A stretch of DNA of 64,000 nucleotides from G965197555 sp965197555. GTDB lineage: Bacteria; Chloroflexota; Dehalococcoidia; Lucifugimonadales; UBA3495. A model generated the notes under the pieces. It did no database searches. It saw only the letters and a list, made by a program, of their open reading frames with translations, and was not told the origin of the DNA. The DNA lies in assembly GCA_965197555.1 (NCBI GenBank), contig OZ240213.1, forward strand, positions 1,674,001 through 1,738,000, given 5' to 3'. Positions 14,756 through 24,112 of this stretch are shown one piece after another. The number at the start of each line of letters is the position of its first letter. Within the stretch, counting starts at the first letter, position 1. Made by a program: the position numbers and the translations under genes.

Positions 14756-16513
14756 ATGACTCTTGGCTTTGAACAAATTGACTCTGAGGCGCAGGCTCGG
14801 TGGCAGAGCTTGACCGCCGGTGACCGGCCACTGGTACGTGTGGGTACGGCGCTCTGCGGCAAAGCAGCTGGTTGTGACGCGGTCGTGGCTGCCATAGAGT
14901 CCGCGCTACAAAGCGAAGGAGTCGTTGCCAACCTCAACCAGGTGGGATGCCTCGGCCTGTGCTTCGCGGAGCCCCTGGTTGAAGTAATGTTCCCCGGCGG
15001 TCCCCGGGTCTTTTACGGGAATGTTGACCCCGACGGGGCCAGGGAGATAGTCCGCAGCCACTTGGTCCTAGGGTCCCCTGTGGAGCGGTTGGCCCTGGGG
15101 TTTCTGGGCGGTCGGGACGACGGCGCCGATGCCAGGGACGCTAACAGCGGACTTCCCAACCTGGACCAACATCCTATGCGGGCCTGGGAGTCCCGCATCG
15201 CTCTACGCAATGCGGGAAACATCGACCCCAGGGACATTTACCAGTATGTGGCTAATGGCGGTTATCACGCCTTGAGCGCAGCGCTGACAGGGATGACTCC
15301 AGGGGAGGTGCTGGACCAGGTTGTGGCCTCGGGTCTTCGAGGTAGAGGCGGCGCCGCATTCTCCACCGGAGTGAAGTGGCGTTTCCTGGCGGGCGCCAAC
15401 GCTCCTGTGAAATACATCCTTTGTAATTGCGAGGAAGGTGACCCCGGTGCCTTTAACGACAAAGCCATTCTGGAAAGCGACCCCCACACCTTGATAGAGG
15501 GTATGATTCTGGGAGGTTACGCCACGGGTGCCAGCTATGGGTACATCTTCATTCGTCATGGGCACGATGGTCCGATAGACAAGGCTCGCGAAGCAGTTAA
15601 GCAAGCCCAGGAATTGGGGTTTCTAGGGAAGAACATCCTTGGTTCAGACTTCAACTTTGACCTGGAAGTCGCGCTCACTGGCGACTCTTACGTTGCCGGC
15701 GAAGAAAGCGCGTTAATGGAGGCCATCGAGGGCAGCAGAGCCATGCCTCGATTCCGGCCCCCGTTCCCGGCTCAAGTCGGGTTGTTTGCCAAACCAACCA
15801 ACATCAATAATGTGAAAACCTTGGCCTATATACCGGAGATAATATCCAAGGGGGGCGAGTGGTTCGCCAGCATCGGGCACGAACAGAGCACCGGTACGGC
15901 TATTCTTTGTCTGACCGGTGCGTTACAGTACACCGGGATGATGGAAGTCCCCTTGGGCACAAACCTGAAGGATGTCTTGCTCAAGGCTGCCGGAGGCGTT
16001 CCCAACGGCAAAGCCCTCAAAATGGTTCAAAGTGGAGGCCCCTTGGGAGGTGTCCTCGGGGCGGACAATGTTGATGTAATATTGGACTTCGACGTACTTC
16101 GGAATGCGGGAGCTATCCTTGGGTCCGGAGGAATCATTGCTGCCGATGACGACACCTGCGTGGTTGATGTCACCCGGGCCCTGGTGGCGTTTTGTCAATA
16201 TGAGTCTTGCGGTAAATGCTTCCCCTGCCGCATGGGAATGACCCACCTGCTTGAGGTGTTGGAACGAATTTGTCGCTTGGAAGGTGTCCCGGAGGACCTG
16301 GAATTGATGCGCAGCGTGGGAGAGAACATGCAGGCAGGCTCGTTGTGCGGCCACGGTCAACTGGGCTTCAATCCCGTTGCTTCCGCTCTTCGGTATTTCG
16401 GAGAGGAATTTGACGTCCACATCAGGGATAGACGGTGCCCGACTGGCAGTTGTACAGCCCCCCGGTTTTCTCCTCAGGCCAGCCGGCGAGACTTGATTGG
16501 CCACCGTGTCTAG
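14756..16513 (+). CDS. nuoF: NuoF-like NADH:FMN subunit with extra N-terminal thioredoxin-like domain
   Basis: 585 residues: an N-terminal thioredoxin-like [2Fe-2S] domain (LCGKAAGC near residue 33, VGCLGLC near 62), the NADH/FMN domain (GLRGRGGAAFSTGVKW near 193; NCEEGDPGAFNDKAILE near 225; VAGEESALMEAIEG), and a C-terminal [4Fe-4S] site (SCGKCFPCRMG near 483 and LCGHGQ near 526). The N-terminal fusion is typical of HoxF, HndC and FdsB-type subunits and of NuoF in some Chloroflexota. It oxidises NADH and passes electrons to the large FeS subunit. Confidence 0.92.
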   Translation: MTLGFEQIDSEAQARWQSLTAGDRPLVRVGTALCGKAAGCDAVVAAIESALQSEGVVANLNQVGCLGLCFAEPLVEVMFPGGPRVFYGNVDPDGAREIVRSHLVLGSPVERLALGFLGGRDDGADARDANSGLPNLDQHPMRAWESRIALRNAGNIDPRDIYQYVANGGYHALSAALTGMTPGEVLDQVVASGLRGRGGAAFSTGVKWRFLAGANAPVKYILCNCEEGDPGAFNDKAILESDPHTLIEGMILGGYATGASYGYIFIRHGHDGPIDKAREAVKQAQELGFLGKNILGSDFNFDLEVALTGDSYVAGEESALMEAIEGSRAMPRFRPPFPAQVGLFAKPTNINNVKTLAYIPEIISKGGEWFASIGHEQSTGTAILCLTGALQYTGMMEVPLGTNLKDVLLKAAGGVPNGKALKMVQSGGPLGGVLGADNVDVILDFDVLRNAGAILGSGGIIAADDDTCVVDVTRALVAFCQYESCGKCFPCRMGMTHLLEVLERICRLEGVPEDLELMRSVGENMQAGSLCGHGQLGFNPVASALRYFGEEFDVHIRDRRCPTGSCTAPRFSPQASRRDLIGHRV

Positions 16514-16540
16514 GGAGTGGGCGACGACAGGGTTGAGGTT

Positions 16541-19411
16541 ATGGCCGACGGATTAACTATCCAAATCGATGGAGTGGAAGTCCCGACTGCCCCCGGCAAG
16601 ATGGTGCTGGAGGCAGCGATAGAAGCTGGCATTTATATTCCTTACCTCTGCTACCACCCGGGCATGAAACCCTTCGCAGCCTGCCGCATGTGCGTGGTGG
16701 GCGTGGAAGGCGGGCGGGGGTTCCCTGCCTCCTGTACCCTCCCGGTCCAGGGCGGGATGAAGATCAGGAACGAGGCGCCGGATGTTGCCGATTTACGCCG
16801 CTCCGTGATGGAGATGCTCATAGCTGAGCATCCCGACGGCTGTCTCACCTGTCATCGGGTTGATATATGCGGCCCGACCGACGTTTGCCTGCGCCATGTC
16901 TCCGTTAATGACCGCTGCGTCACCTGTCCCAAGAACGAGCGTTGCGAGTTCAAGGACACCGTTCGCTACCTGGGCATGAACCTGGAGTCACCCCTGCAGT
17001 ACGCCTACCGGCAGATTCCGCTGGAGTTGGGCGACCCCTTCTACGACAGGGATTACAACCTCTGTATCGTGTGCGGCCGGTGCGTCCGGGCTTGCGAGGA
17101 GCTGCGGGCCGACGATGCCATCTGCTTCACCGAGCGTGGCGGCACGGCCTTGGTGGGCACCTCCTTCGGCACCTCCCTCCTGGAGTCTGGATGCGAGTTC
17201 TGCGGTGCCTGCATAGATGTATGCCCGGTGGGCGCGCTCGTGGAGCGGGACCACAAGTGGCAGAAACCAGCACGAGTAGCAAAGACCATTTGCCCCCATT
17301 GCCCAGTAGGCTGCCAGCTCAATCTGGAAGTCAATGCCGCCGGGCAGTTCATCCGCTCGGTCCCCGAGCTGAACTCTCCGGCCAATCAAGGTCAGGCCTG
17401 CTTCAAAGGTAAGTTTGGGCTGGAGTTCGTCAACCACACTAACCGGTTGCGGACGCCGCTGGTGCGTCGCAACGGGGAACTGGCCGAGGCATCCTGGGAA
17501 GAGGCGTTGGACTTGGTCGCCTCCCGCTTAGAGCAGCACCGCGGCGACAAATTCGCTCTTCTCACCGCGCCCGACAGCACCAACGAGGAGCATTACCTAG
17601 CGCAAAAATTCGCTAGGGCCGTCATGGGGTCCAATAACGTAGACCAGACGTCCAATACCCAGCCAGAGCTGGTGATGGCGGTGGAGCAGTCTCTGGGTTA
17701 CGCAGCGGGGACTAATTCCACCTGGGACCTGCAGCGTGCAGGATGCATATTGGTCTTCAACTCCAACCTTACGGAAGAGCACAACGTGGTTGGAGTTCCC
17801 ATCAAGCGGGCTGCCAAGAAAGATACCAAACTGATAGTCATCGATCCCAGAGAAGTGGAGCTGACCCGCTACGCTCACCTGTGGCTGCGGCCCAAGCCGG
17901 GTACGGAGATGCTGCTGCTGGGTGGCATTTTGAAGTCTCTGGTCGATCAAGACCTGGTCCGTTCCGATTGGTTGCAAGAGAACTGTGAGAGTCCGGCGAC
18001 TCTTTTCTACGCTCTCCATAATCTGGACCTGGGAGAGGTAGCTCGGATTACCCAGGTCTCCGCAGAACACATGACTGCTGCGGCTCGCATGTACGGTCAG
18101 GAGGATAGAGCTGCCATTGTTTATGCCCTGGACAATATCTCCCAGGAGGCTCAAAGGGACTGTGTCCGGGGGTTGATCAATCTGTCCCTTTTGACCGGAA
18201 ATGTGGGTAAACCCGGATCGGGCCTCTATCCGATGCGGCAAGGGACCAACGAGCAAGGAGCATGGGACGTGGGCTGCATCCCCGACCGTTTGCCCGGCTA
18301 TCGCCCGGTCAGCGACGGCGAAGCCCGGCGAGAGGTGGAGGAGATTTGGGGATGTACCCTGCCGGAACTACCGGGCCTACCCTTGGCCGAGGCCGTGGAG
18401 GCCTCCGGGGACGGTCGGCTGGAAGCAATGCTGGTGGTGGGCGACAGCCCCAACTTCTCCAACGGTAAGCTGGGCAACGCCTTGGAGAGCCTGGGGCAAT
18501 TGGATTTCCTGGTGGTGCTCGATACGTTTCTCAGCCCCCTAGGTCAAAGGGCCGATGTTGTCTTGCCTCGCCTTACCTTCGCTGAAAAAGACGGTACTTT
18601 CACCAACCTGGAGCGAAGAATCCAGCGGCTCAGGCCGGTCCTTCAAACAGACAATACTCTGGCCAAGCCGGAGAGTTGGGTCCTGTGCGAGCTCGCCCGG
18701 CGATTGGGCGATCAAGGGTTCAGCTTCACCTCCGCCCGCGAGGTCTTCGACCAGATTGCCAGCCTGGTGACGATTTATTCCGGCGCATCATATCAGCGTC
18801 TCGAGGAAGAGAGCGGATTGGTGCTCCGTACTAATTTGGCCAGCCCCCAGCCCACCCAGGTGTTGTACTCCAGCCGAGAGGATAGGGGCCTCCAGTGGCC
18901 CTGCACCGCACCTGAAGCTGCCACCACTCCTATCTTGTATCCGGAAGGATTTCCCTCGGAAAAAGCTGAGTTGGTGACCTCCGAATTCAGAGCGGTGGAG
19001 CAACCCTTGGGGGGCGCCAACGACTCTGTTTGGTTCGTTCCGGGCCGGGTGCTTCTGCAGCACGAGCGGGAGATCGAAGTCATTAAAGGCAGGCGTAACC
19101 GCATCATCGCTGAGGAGTTGCTGGAGCTTAACCCGGTCGACGCCGCCGGTTGGAACATCGCTCAAGGAGACCTGGTACGGGTCGAGGTTGGGGAGCGCCG
19201 CCTCACCGGGCAAGCCCGGCTGGTAGACTCGGTCCCCACCGGAGTGGTGGCGTCTACGTCGCTGTTCGGTCAGTTGGCTGTGGAGCTTCAAGAGAGTGAT
19301 GAAATGGACCCTGCGTCCAAGGTGGCGGGCCTTGATATCTTGCCTGCCCGCATCATGAAAACCGAGTCCAATGGTGGCCCCGGGGACCAAAGTGACGGCA
19401 CCCCCGAATAA
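16541..19411 (+). CDS. nuoG: NuoG / formate dehydrogenase alpha-like large FeS subunit without catalytic Cys/Sec
   Basis: 956 residues from ATG 16541 (AGGG 9 nt upstream); a GTG at 16517 would add 8. N-terminal [2Fe-2S] domain (CYHPGMKPFAACRMC), His/Cys-rich cluster segment (HPDGCLTCH, CVTCPKNERCEF), two [4Fe-4S] ferredoxin motifs (CIVCGRCVRAC, CEFCGACIDVC), a molybdopterin-type [4Fe-4S] site (CPHCPVGC near 257) and the long oxidoreductase domain. Where formate dehydrogenases have Cys/Sec-His followed by Ser-Pro, this protein reads NNVDQTSNTQPELV near residues 365-378. It therefore fits a catalytically silent NuoG better than a working formate dehydrogenase. A diverged molybdenum enzyme is the alternative. 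Confidence 0.8.
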   Translation: MADGLTIQIDGVEVPTAPGKMVLEAAIEAGIYIPYLCYHPGMKPFAACRMCVVGVEGGRGFPASCTLPVQGGMKIRNEAPDVADLRRSVMEMLIAEHPDGCLTCHRVDICGPTDVCLRHVSVNDRCVTCPKNERCEFKDTVRYLGMNLESPLQYAYRQIPLELGDPFYDRDYNLCIVCGRCVRACEELRADDAICFTERGGTALVGTSFGTSLLESGCEFCGACIDVCPVGALVERDHKWQKPARVAKTICPHCPVGCQLNLEVNAAGQFIRSVPELNSPANQGQACFKGKFGLEFVNHTNRLRTPLVRRNGELAEASWEEALDLVASRLEQHRGDKFALLTAPDSTNEEHYLAQKFARAVMGSNNVDQTSNTQPELVMAVEQSLGYAAGTNSTWDLQRAGCILVFNSNLTEEHNVVGVPIKRAAKKDTKLIVIDPREVELTRYAHLWLRPKPGTEMLLLGGILKSLVDQDLVRSDWLQENCESPATLFYALHNLDLGEVARITQVSAEHMTAAARMYGQEDRAAIVYALDNISQEAQRDCVRGLINLSLLTGNVGKPGSGLYPMRQGTNEQGAWDVGCIPDRLPGYRPVSDGEARREVEEIWGCTLPELPGLPLAEAVEASGDGRLEAMLVVGDSPNFSNGKLGNALESLGQLDFLVVLDTFLSPLGQRADVVLPRLTFAEKDGTFTNLERRIQRLRPVLQTDNTLAKPESWVLCELARRLGDQGFSFTSAREVFDQIASLVTIYSGASYQRLEEESGLVLRTNLASPQPTQVLYSSREDRGLQWPCTAPEAATTPILYPEGFPSEKAELVTSEFRAVEQPLGGANDSVWFVPGRVLLQHEREIEVIKGRRNRIIAEELLELNPVDAAGWNIAQGDLVRVEVGERRLTGQARLVDSVPTGVVASTSLFGQLAVELQESDEMDPASKVAGLDILPARIMKTESNGGPGDQSDGTPE

Positions 19412-19447
19412 GTTGGTCTAGCAACAGCGTTCTAGAAGGAGAGGTCC

Positions 19448-20215
19448 ATGGTTGATGAGTTGACCCCCGGAGCTTCGGCGAGCCCCAGAGTGCGACCCGC
19501 TCGCAGCTTTCCCAAGGCGAAGCTGATAGAACGAGTCGATATTACCGAAGACCTGATGGTCATCAAACTTGAGCCCGAGGTGGGGCCGTTCCAGTTCAAG
19601 CCCGGTCAATATTGCACTCTGGGGATCGGTGACATTGAAAGGGCCTACTCCATCGTATCCGCCCCTCACGAGCCGTACCTGGAGATCTTTGTTGAGCTGG
19701 TGCCCGATGGTGAGTTGACGCCCCTGATGTGGGATCTGAAACTAGGGGACTGTATGTCCATCAGACCCCGGGCCAAGGGCATATTCACCATGGACCACCG
19801 GGTACACCACCACTTTATGCTGTCCACAGTGACCGGTGTCGCGCCCTTCGTCAGCATGGTAAGGGACTGGGTGCACGAGGGCGTGAACAATCACAAGTTC
19901 TACGTGTTGCTGGGCGCAAGCTATTACGATGAATTGACCTATGACCAGGAGTTGACCGACCTGGCTGCCAATTATCCTCATAGCGTGACCTTCGTTCCAA
20001 CCGTAAGCCGTCCCAATGAAGCAAAGAACGCTAATTGGCGGGGCGCGAAGGGCCGGGTGAACGCCATCGCGGAAGATTTTTTGGAAGAGTTCGCTCTGCC
20101 TATAGACGATTCCATGGTATACGCTTGTGGCCACCCCGGCATGATCGCCGACGCCAAAGACAGAATTCCTCCCAAGGGTTGGAAGTTCAAAGAGGAGCGA
20201 TTCTGGAAGGAGTGA
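19448..20215 (+). CDS. ferredoxin-NADP reductase-like FAD/NAD(P) protein
   Basis: 255 residues with the FNR-type FAD site (RAYSIVSAPHEP near residue 63), a nucleotide-binding TGVAPFVSMVRDW near 132 and the C-terminal YACGHPGMI near 222. It has AGGAGAG directly upstream of ATG 19448. It follows the NuoG-like gene by 36 bp, so it probably belongs to the same operon and may exchange electrons between a ferredoxin or NADPH pool and NuoEFG. That link is inference from location. Confidence 0.85.
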   Translation: MVDELTPGASASPRVRPARSFPKAKLIERVDITEDLMVIKLEPEVGPFQFKPGQYCTLGIGDIERAYSIVSAPHEPYLEIFVELVPDGELTPLMWDLKLGDCMSIRPRAKGIFTMDHRVHHHFMLSTVTGVAPFVSMVRDWVHEGVNNHKFYVLLGASYYDELTYDQELTDLAANYPHSVTFVPTVSRPNEAKNANWRGAKGRVNAIAEDFLEEFALPIDDSMVYACGHPGMIADAKDRIPPKGWKFKEERFWKE

Positions 20216-20299
20216 CCGTCGGCTCCTTCTAACCAGCACTCCACGGGTAGCCCCGAATGCCGTAGAATTGGGTTAGTACCTGTCGCATTGGGGTGACTT

Positions 20300-22990
20300 G
20301 TGACGCCGATTCGCCGCCAATACCTGAAAATCAAGCACTCCTACCCGGGCGCCATCGTGCTGTTCCGCTTGGGGGACTTCTATGAGACGTTCGATGAAGA
20401 CGCCCGCTTGGCGTCCCAGGAGCTTGAGATAACCCTCACCTCCCGGAGCATGGGTAAGGACCTGCGGGTTCCCATGGCCGGGGTCCCGGCCCACGCTTTG
20501 GAAAATTATCTGGCCCGCTTGGTCAAGAAAGGCCACCAGGTAGCTATTTGTGAGCAATTGTCCGACCCGGCGTCATCTCGGGGCCTGGTGGAGCGGGATG
20601 TAGTCCGGGTGGTGACTCCTGGCACTGTTTTCGAGCCCGGCTTGCTGGACCAGAGCGTCAATAATTATTTGGCAGCGGTGCTGGAAGACGACCATCAGGC
20701 CGGTCTGGCCTACGTTGACATAACCACCGGCGAGTTTGCTGCCACCCAATTGAACCGGGAGCAACTCCCCTTGGAGCTGGAGCGGATCTCCCCGGCCGAG
20801 ATTCTGACGCCCAGGAGCGATGACGGCCAGGGGTGGATAAGTCCGGCCGCTCAAGGCACCTCAGCGGACTATCATTCCATAGGGCCGGCGACCGGGCTGG
20901 ACCCTGCGGTCTTTGGTCATACAGCGGCTAGAGACGCTTTGCTCTCTTATTTTCAGGTCCAATCCTTAGAGTCGTTCGGCTGCCAGGAGTTGCCGTTGGC
21001 GGTGGGGGCCGCTGGCGCCGTCCTTGAATATCTCAAGCAGACCCAGCAAGGGGGCGGGTATCAGCTGGACAACCTAAGAACCTACTCCGCCTCCAGATTC
21101 ATGGCCTTGGACTCTCACACGCGCCGCAACCTGGAGCTGTTCCAACCTTCCCACTCGGACAACAAACGGCTGTGTTTGTTGGGTAGTTTGGACGAGACCA
21201 AGACCCCCATGGGGGCGCGTTTGCTGCGTCAATGGCTGGGAAGGCCTCTGCTGGACTTGGCAGAGCTCAACCAGAGACTGGAGTCGGTCGATTACTTTTT
21301 CAAGGATGGCTTCCGCCGCGCCAACACCAGGAGCACCTTGTCTCCCATGCCTGACCTGGAGCGCATCATGGGACGCGTCAGCGCCGGGAGCGCCACACCC
21401 CGGGACCTGAAGTCGCTGCAAACAGGATTGGAGGTCCTCCCTCAGCTTGTGGGCCACTTGAACGGGACTTCAACAAATGGCCTAGGCCACGCGCAGGAGC
21501 ACGGGACGTCGCCGCTAGCCGGTCTGGCCCGTCAACTCATATCCCTTCCGGAAGTGGTCGCCTTGATTGACCAGGCGATCGCCGCCGAGCCTACGGGGGA
21601 GGTGGGCGAGGGCAACATCATTCGTGAAGGCTTTTGCTCCGAGCTCGACGAGCTGAAGTTGGCTTCTCAGGAAGCCAAGGGGTTCATCGCCGGGTTGGAG
21701 AAGCAAGAAAGGGAGCGTACCGGCATCAAGGGATTACGGGTTGGCTACAACCAGGTGTTCGGCTACTACATCGAGGTCACCAAGTCCAACCAAGCTCAAG
21801 TGCCCGAGGACTACATAAGACGGCAGTCGCTGGCCAACGCCGAGCGCTTCATCATTCCCCAACTCAAGGAGTATGAGTCCCTGGTATTGAACGCTCGCGA
21901 GCGCATACATGAGTTGGAGTCTTCCACCTACAAACAGGTATGCGCCCAAGTCAAAGAGTCTGCTTCCTCGGTGGCTTCCAGGGCCAGCGCCGTGGCTCAG
22001 ATCGATGTCCTATCTTCGTTGGCGGAAGTGGCGGTCAACCATGGCTACGTGAAGCCGGTCTTGGACCAAGGGGATGCTCTGATCATTGAAGACGGTCGGC
22101 ATCCCGTGGTGGAACGGGTCTTGGAGCCGGGATCTTTCGTACCCAACGATCTTCATCTCTCCAACGAGCCTCGCCGTTCCACTGGCCGTTCCGATGGAGA
22201 AGGCCGGATTATGGTGTTGACCGGCCCCAATATGGCTGGCAAGTCCACCTACATCCGGCAGGTTGCGCTTATAGTCCTGATGGCCCAGATCGGCAGCTTT
22301 GTTCCGGCTGCCGCTGCCACCATCGGCTTGGTGGACCGGATATTCACCAGAGTGGGACTCCATGACGATCTTGCCACCGGCCAGTCAACGTTCATGGCAG
22401 AGATGGTGGAGACCGCAGCAATCATCAATCAAGCCACTCCCAGGTCGCTGGTGGTGCTGGACGAAATTGGGCGAGGCACCAGCACTTACGACGGCTTGTC
22501 CATCGCCCGGTCGGTTTTGGAGCACCTGCACAACGACCAGCGGCTGGGCTGTAAGACCCTGTTCGCAACCCATTACCATGAGTTGACCGATCTGGCCAAG
22601 ACTTTGCCCGGGGTGCGGAATTTCAACGTAGCGGTGGCGGAGGAAGACAATAAGGTGGTCTTCCTCCGGCGCATCGTCCCCGGGGGCAGCGACAAGAGCT
22701 ACGGGGTACAAGTAGCCCAACTAGCCGGGCTTCCCCAGGGTGTAATCAACCGGGCCTGGGAGGTGCTGGCGGACCTTGAGCGGTCAAACGGCGCGGTCAA
22801 ATCCTCGGGAAGCCGCCGCCCACGCCAGGCCGAGGGCCATCAGATGTCGCTATTCAATCCGGCCCAGCCATTGATGGATGAGATCCAATCGTTGGATATA
22901 CCTAATCTAACACCCCTGGAGGCTATCAACCTTCTCTACGAGCTTCAGCGCAAAGTCAATGAGGTTGGGCCTCCGGAGTCAGCCGCCTGA
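20300..22990 (+). CDS. mutS: DNA mismatch repair protein MutS
   Basis: 896 residues. It opens with TPIRRQYLKIKHSYPGAIVLFRLGDFYETF, the mismatch-reading FxE motif, and contains Walker A GPNMAGKST near residue 641 and LVVLDEIGRGTSTYDGLS, the Walker B region, with the ATFATHYHEL-like FATHYHELTDL following. It binds mismatches and recruits MutL. Start is GTG 20300. The usual MutS-MutL pairing is split here by two small genes. Confidence 0.97.
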   Translation: MTPIRRQYLKIKHSYPGAIVLFRLGDFYETFDEDARLASQELEITLTSRSMGKDLRVPMAGVPAHALENYLARLVKKGHQVAICEQLSDPASSRGLVERDVVRVVTPGTVFEPGLLDQSVNNYLAAVLEDDHQAGLAYVDITTGEFAATQLNREQLPLELERISPAEILTPRSDDGQGWISPAAQGTSADYHSIGPATGLDPAVFGHTAARDALLSYFQVQSLESFGCQELPLAVGAAGAVLEYLKQTQQGGGYQLDNLRTYSASRFMALDSHTRRNLELFQPSHSDNKRLCLLGSLDETKTPMGARLLRQWLGRPLLDLAELNQRLESVDYFFKDGFRRANTRSTLSPMPDLERIMGRVSAGSATPRDLKSLQTGLEVLPQLVGHLNGTSTNGLGHAQEHGTSPLAGLARQLISLPEVVALIDQAIAAEPTGEVGEGNIIREGFCSELDELKLASQEAKGFIAGLEKQERERTGIKGLRVGYNQVFGYYIEVTKSNQAQVPEDYIRRQSLANAERFIIPQLKEYESLVLNARERIHELESSTYKQVCAQVKESASSVASRASAVAQIDVLSSLAEVAVNHGYVKPVLDQGDALIIEDGRHPVVERVLEPGSFVPNDLHLSNEPRRSTGRSDGEGRIMVLTGPNMAGKSTYIRQVALIVLMAQIGSFVPAAAATIGLVDRIFTRVGLHDDLATGQSTFMAEMVETAAIINQATPRSLVVLDEIGRGTSTYDGLSIARSVLEHLHNDQRLGCKTLFATHYHELTDLAKTLPGVRNFNVAVAEEDNKVVFLRRIVPGGSDKSYGVQVAQLAGLPQGVINRAWEVLADLERSNGAVKSSGSRRPRQAEGHQMSLFNPAQPLMDEIQSLDIPNLTPLEAINLLYELQRKVNEVGPPESAA

Positions 22991-23028
22991 CGCCCATACG
23001 TAAAGATTAAAACCCTGGGGAGGTTACC

Positions 23029-23388
23029 TTGAGCGAGAAAGTCGATTTCTATTGGTGGCCCCGTTGATCCTCGTGCCGTAAAGTAAGAGAGTTGCTCTTA
23101 CAGAATGGGTTGGAGTTGGAAGAAAGGGACTTCTTCAAAGAGCCGCTGTCGGAAGCAGAAATCAGGGCCTTGGCCGGTACCACCAACATCGCTGAGCTCT
23201 TTGCGCGCCGGAGTCCTGCCGTAAAGCAAATGGGCTTGGCCGGCCGCGAGCTCTCGGAAGATGAGATGGTGGGATATATGCTCCAGGAGCCGCGCTTGAT
23301 CCGCCGTCCCTTGGTGCGTATGGGAGGCAAGCTGTTGGTGGGGGCCAGCCCCAAGGTTATAGAGGCAGCGCTGCAGGATTCCAGCTAA
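23029..23388 (+). CDS. Spx/ArsC-like selenoprotein (in-frame TGA = Sec13)
   Basis: From TTG 23029 (ribosome site GGGGAGG at 23017-23023, 5 nt spacing) the frame reads MSEKVDFYWWPR, TGA (23065-23067), then SSCRKVRELLLQNG and on to 23388. ArsC and Spx proteins have P-x-C-x-x-C-R-K here, so the TGA sits exactly at the catalytic Cys, giving the selenol U-S-S-C pair. Downstream DFFKEPLSEAEIRAL and RRPLVRMGGKLLVGAS are ArsC/Spx motifs. 119 residues in all. A shorter call starting at 23092 would lack the active site. It lies 38 bp after mutS. Substrate unknown. Confidence 0.88.
23065..23101 (+). promoter_or_regulatory. predicted bacterial SECIS hairpin of the Spx/ArsC-like gene
   Basis: GTAAGAG (23083-23089) pairs perfectly with CTCTTAC (23095-23101) around the 5-nt loop AGTTG. 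The loop G at 23091 is 24 nt after the TGA (ends 23067), inside the usual window. Structure drawn by hand; the coding frame passes straight through it. Confidence 0.75.
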
Positions 23389-23486
23389 CCCACAACAATT
23401 AATTCGACCGAAATCGATGCTGGGGGTGCATGGTCAGCCAACCAGCAGCCAAGGGTCTCTCAATCTCCACCTAAGGCAAAATCCCC

Positions 23487-23561
23487 CGTTCGGCTTGAGC
23501 CCGTCGAAGGGCCCGCCCGTTCAAGGTTCGACAAGACTGTTTCAAGCTTGCCGAAGGGCCC
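23487..23561. repeat. TTCGAC-type palindromic intergenic repeat, degenerate copy
   Basis: The stretch CGTTCGGCTTGAGCCCGTCGAAGG and the nearby GGTTCGACAAG plus CTTGCCGAAGGGCCC belong to the same dispersed family as the blocks at 46881-46947 and 48958-48986 (GTTCG, GAGC and TGTCGAA-type cores). It fills the gap before the HAD gene. Confidence 0.55.
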
Positions 23562-23665
23562 TGCACACAAGCCCCGGCGGGTGCTGTCATCGGTTGGGCC
23601 CCTGGTATATAATCCCAACAATTCCCCGACACCGCAACAGACCGCCAAGGGGCCGAACATCGCCC

Positions 23666-24103
23666 ATGAAAATATTTTTCGACGTGGACTACACCATCCT
23701 TGGTTTGGACGACACCCTGCGGCCCGGCACCAAGGAGACTTTCAAGAAGCTAACTGACGAAAGCCACGAGGTCTACATCTGGTCGGGTATGGGAGAGAGG
23801 TGGGAGGTCGTGAAGAAGCATGAGTTAACGCCCTTGGTTAGCGGAGTCTACGAAAAGCCAACCCATCACTTCCAGGAGCGACTCGACGAGCTAGGGGTCC
23901 CCTTCGAGCCAGACTTCGTAATCGATGACTACCCGGAGGTCGTGGCCGCTTTCGGTGGGGTGTGGGTCCCTCCTTATTTCTTCAAGCGAAACGCCGACCA
24001 GGAAATGGACCGGATATACCGCATCATCTGTGATTTCGTCGAGACCGGCAACTCCGAAGACCGGCAGTATCGAGCCAAAGGCTCAACGGTCCCCCTCTTT
24101 TAG
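23666..24103 (+). CDS. small HAD-superfamily-like hydrolase
   Basis: 145 residues from ATG 23666, beginning MKIFFDVDYTILGLDD, the DxDxT nucleophile motif of the HAD fold, with a later VIDDYPEVV as motif IV and SGMGER near residue 41 in the motif II place. The frame opens upstream to 23417, but that part is repeat-derived. A TATATAAT box at 23606-23613 could be its -10. The substrate is unknown. The gene stands directly before mutL, 9 bp apart. Confidence 0.75.
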   Translation: MKIFFDVDYTILGLDDTLRPGTKETFKKLTDESHEVYIWSGMGERWEVVKKHELTPLVSGVYEKPTHHFQERLDELGVPFEPDFVIDDYPEVVAAFGGVWVPPYFFKRNADQEMDRIYRIICDFVETGNSEDRQYRAKGSTVPLF

Positions 24104-24112
24104 GCCAGTGCC

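Noticed and set aside
16541..19411. A Sec codon in the formate-dehydrogenase-like gene
   Set aside because: The frame has no in-frame TGA, and the expected site reads QTSNTQPE.
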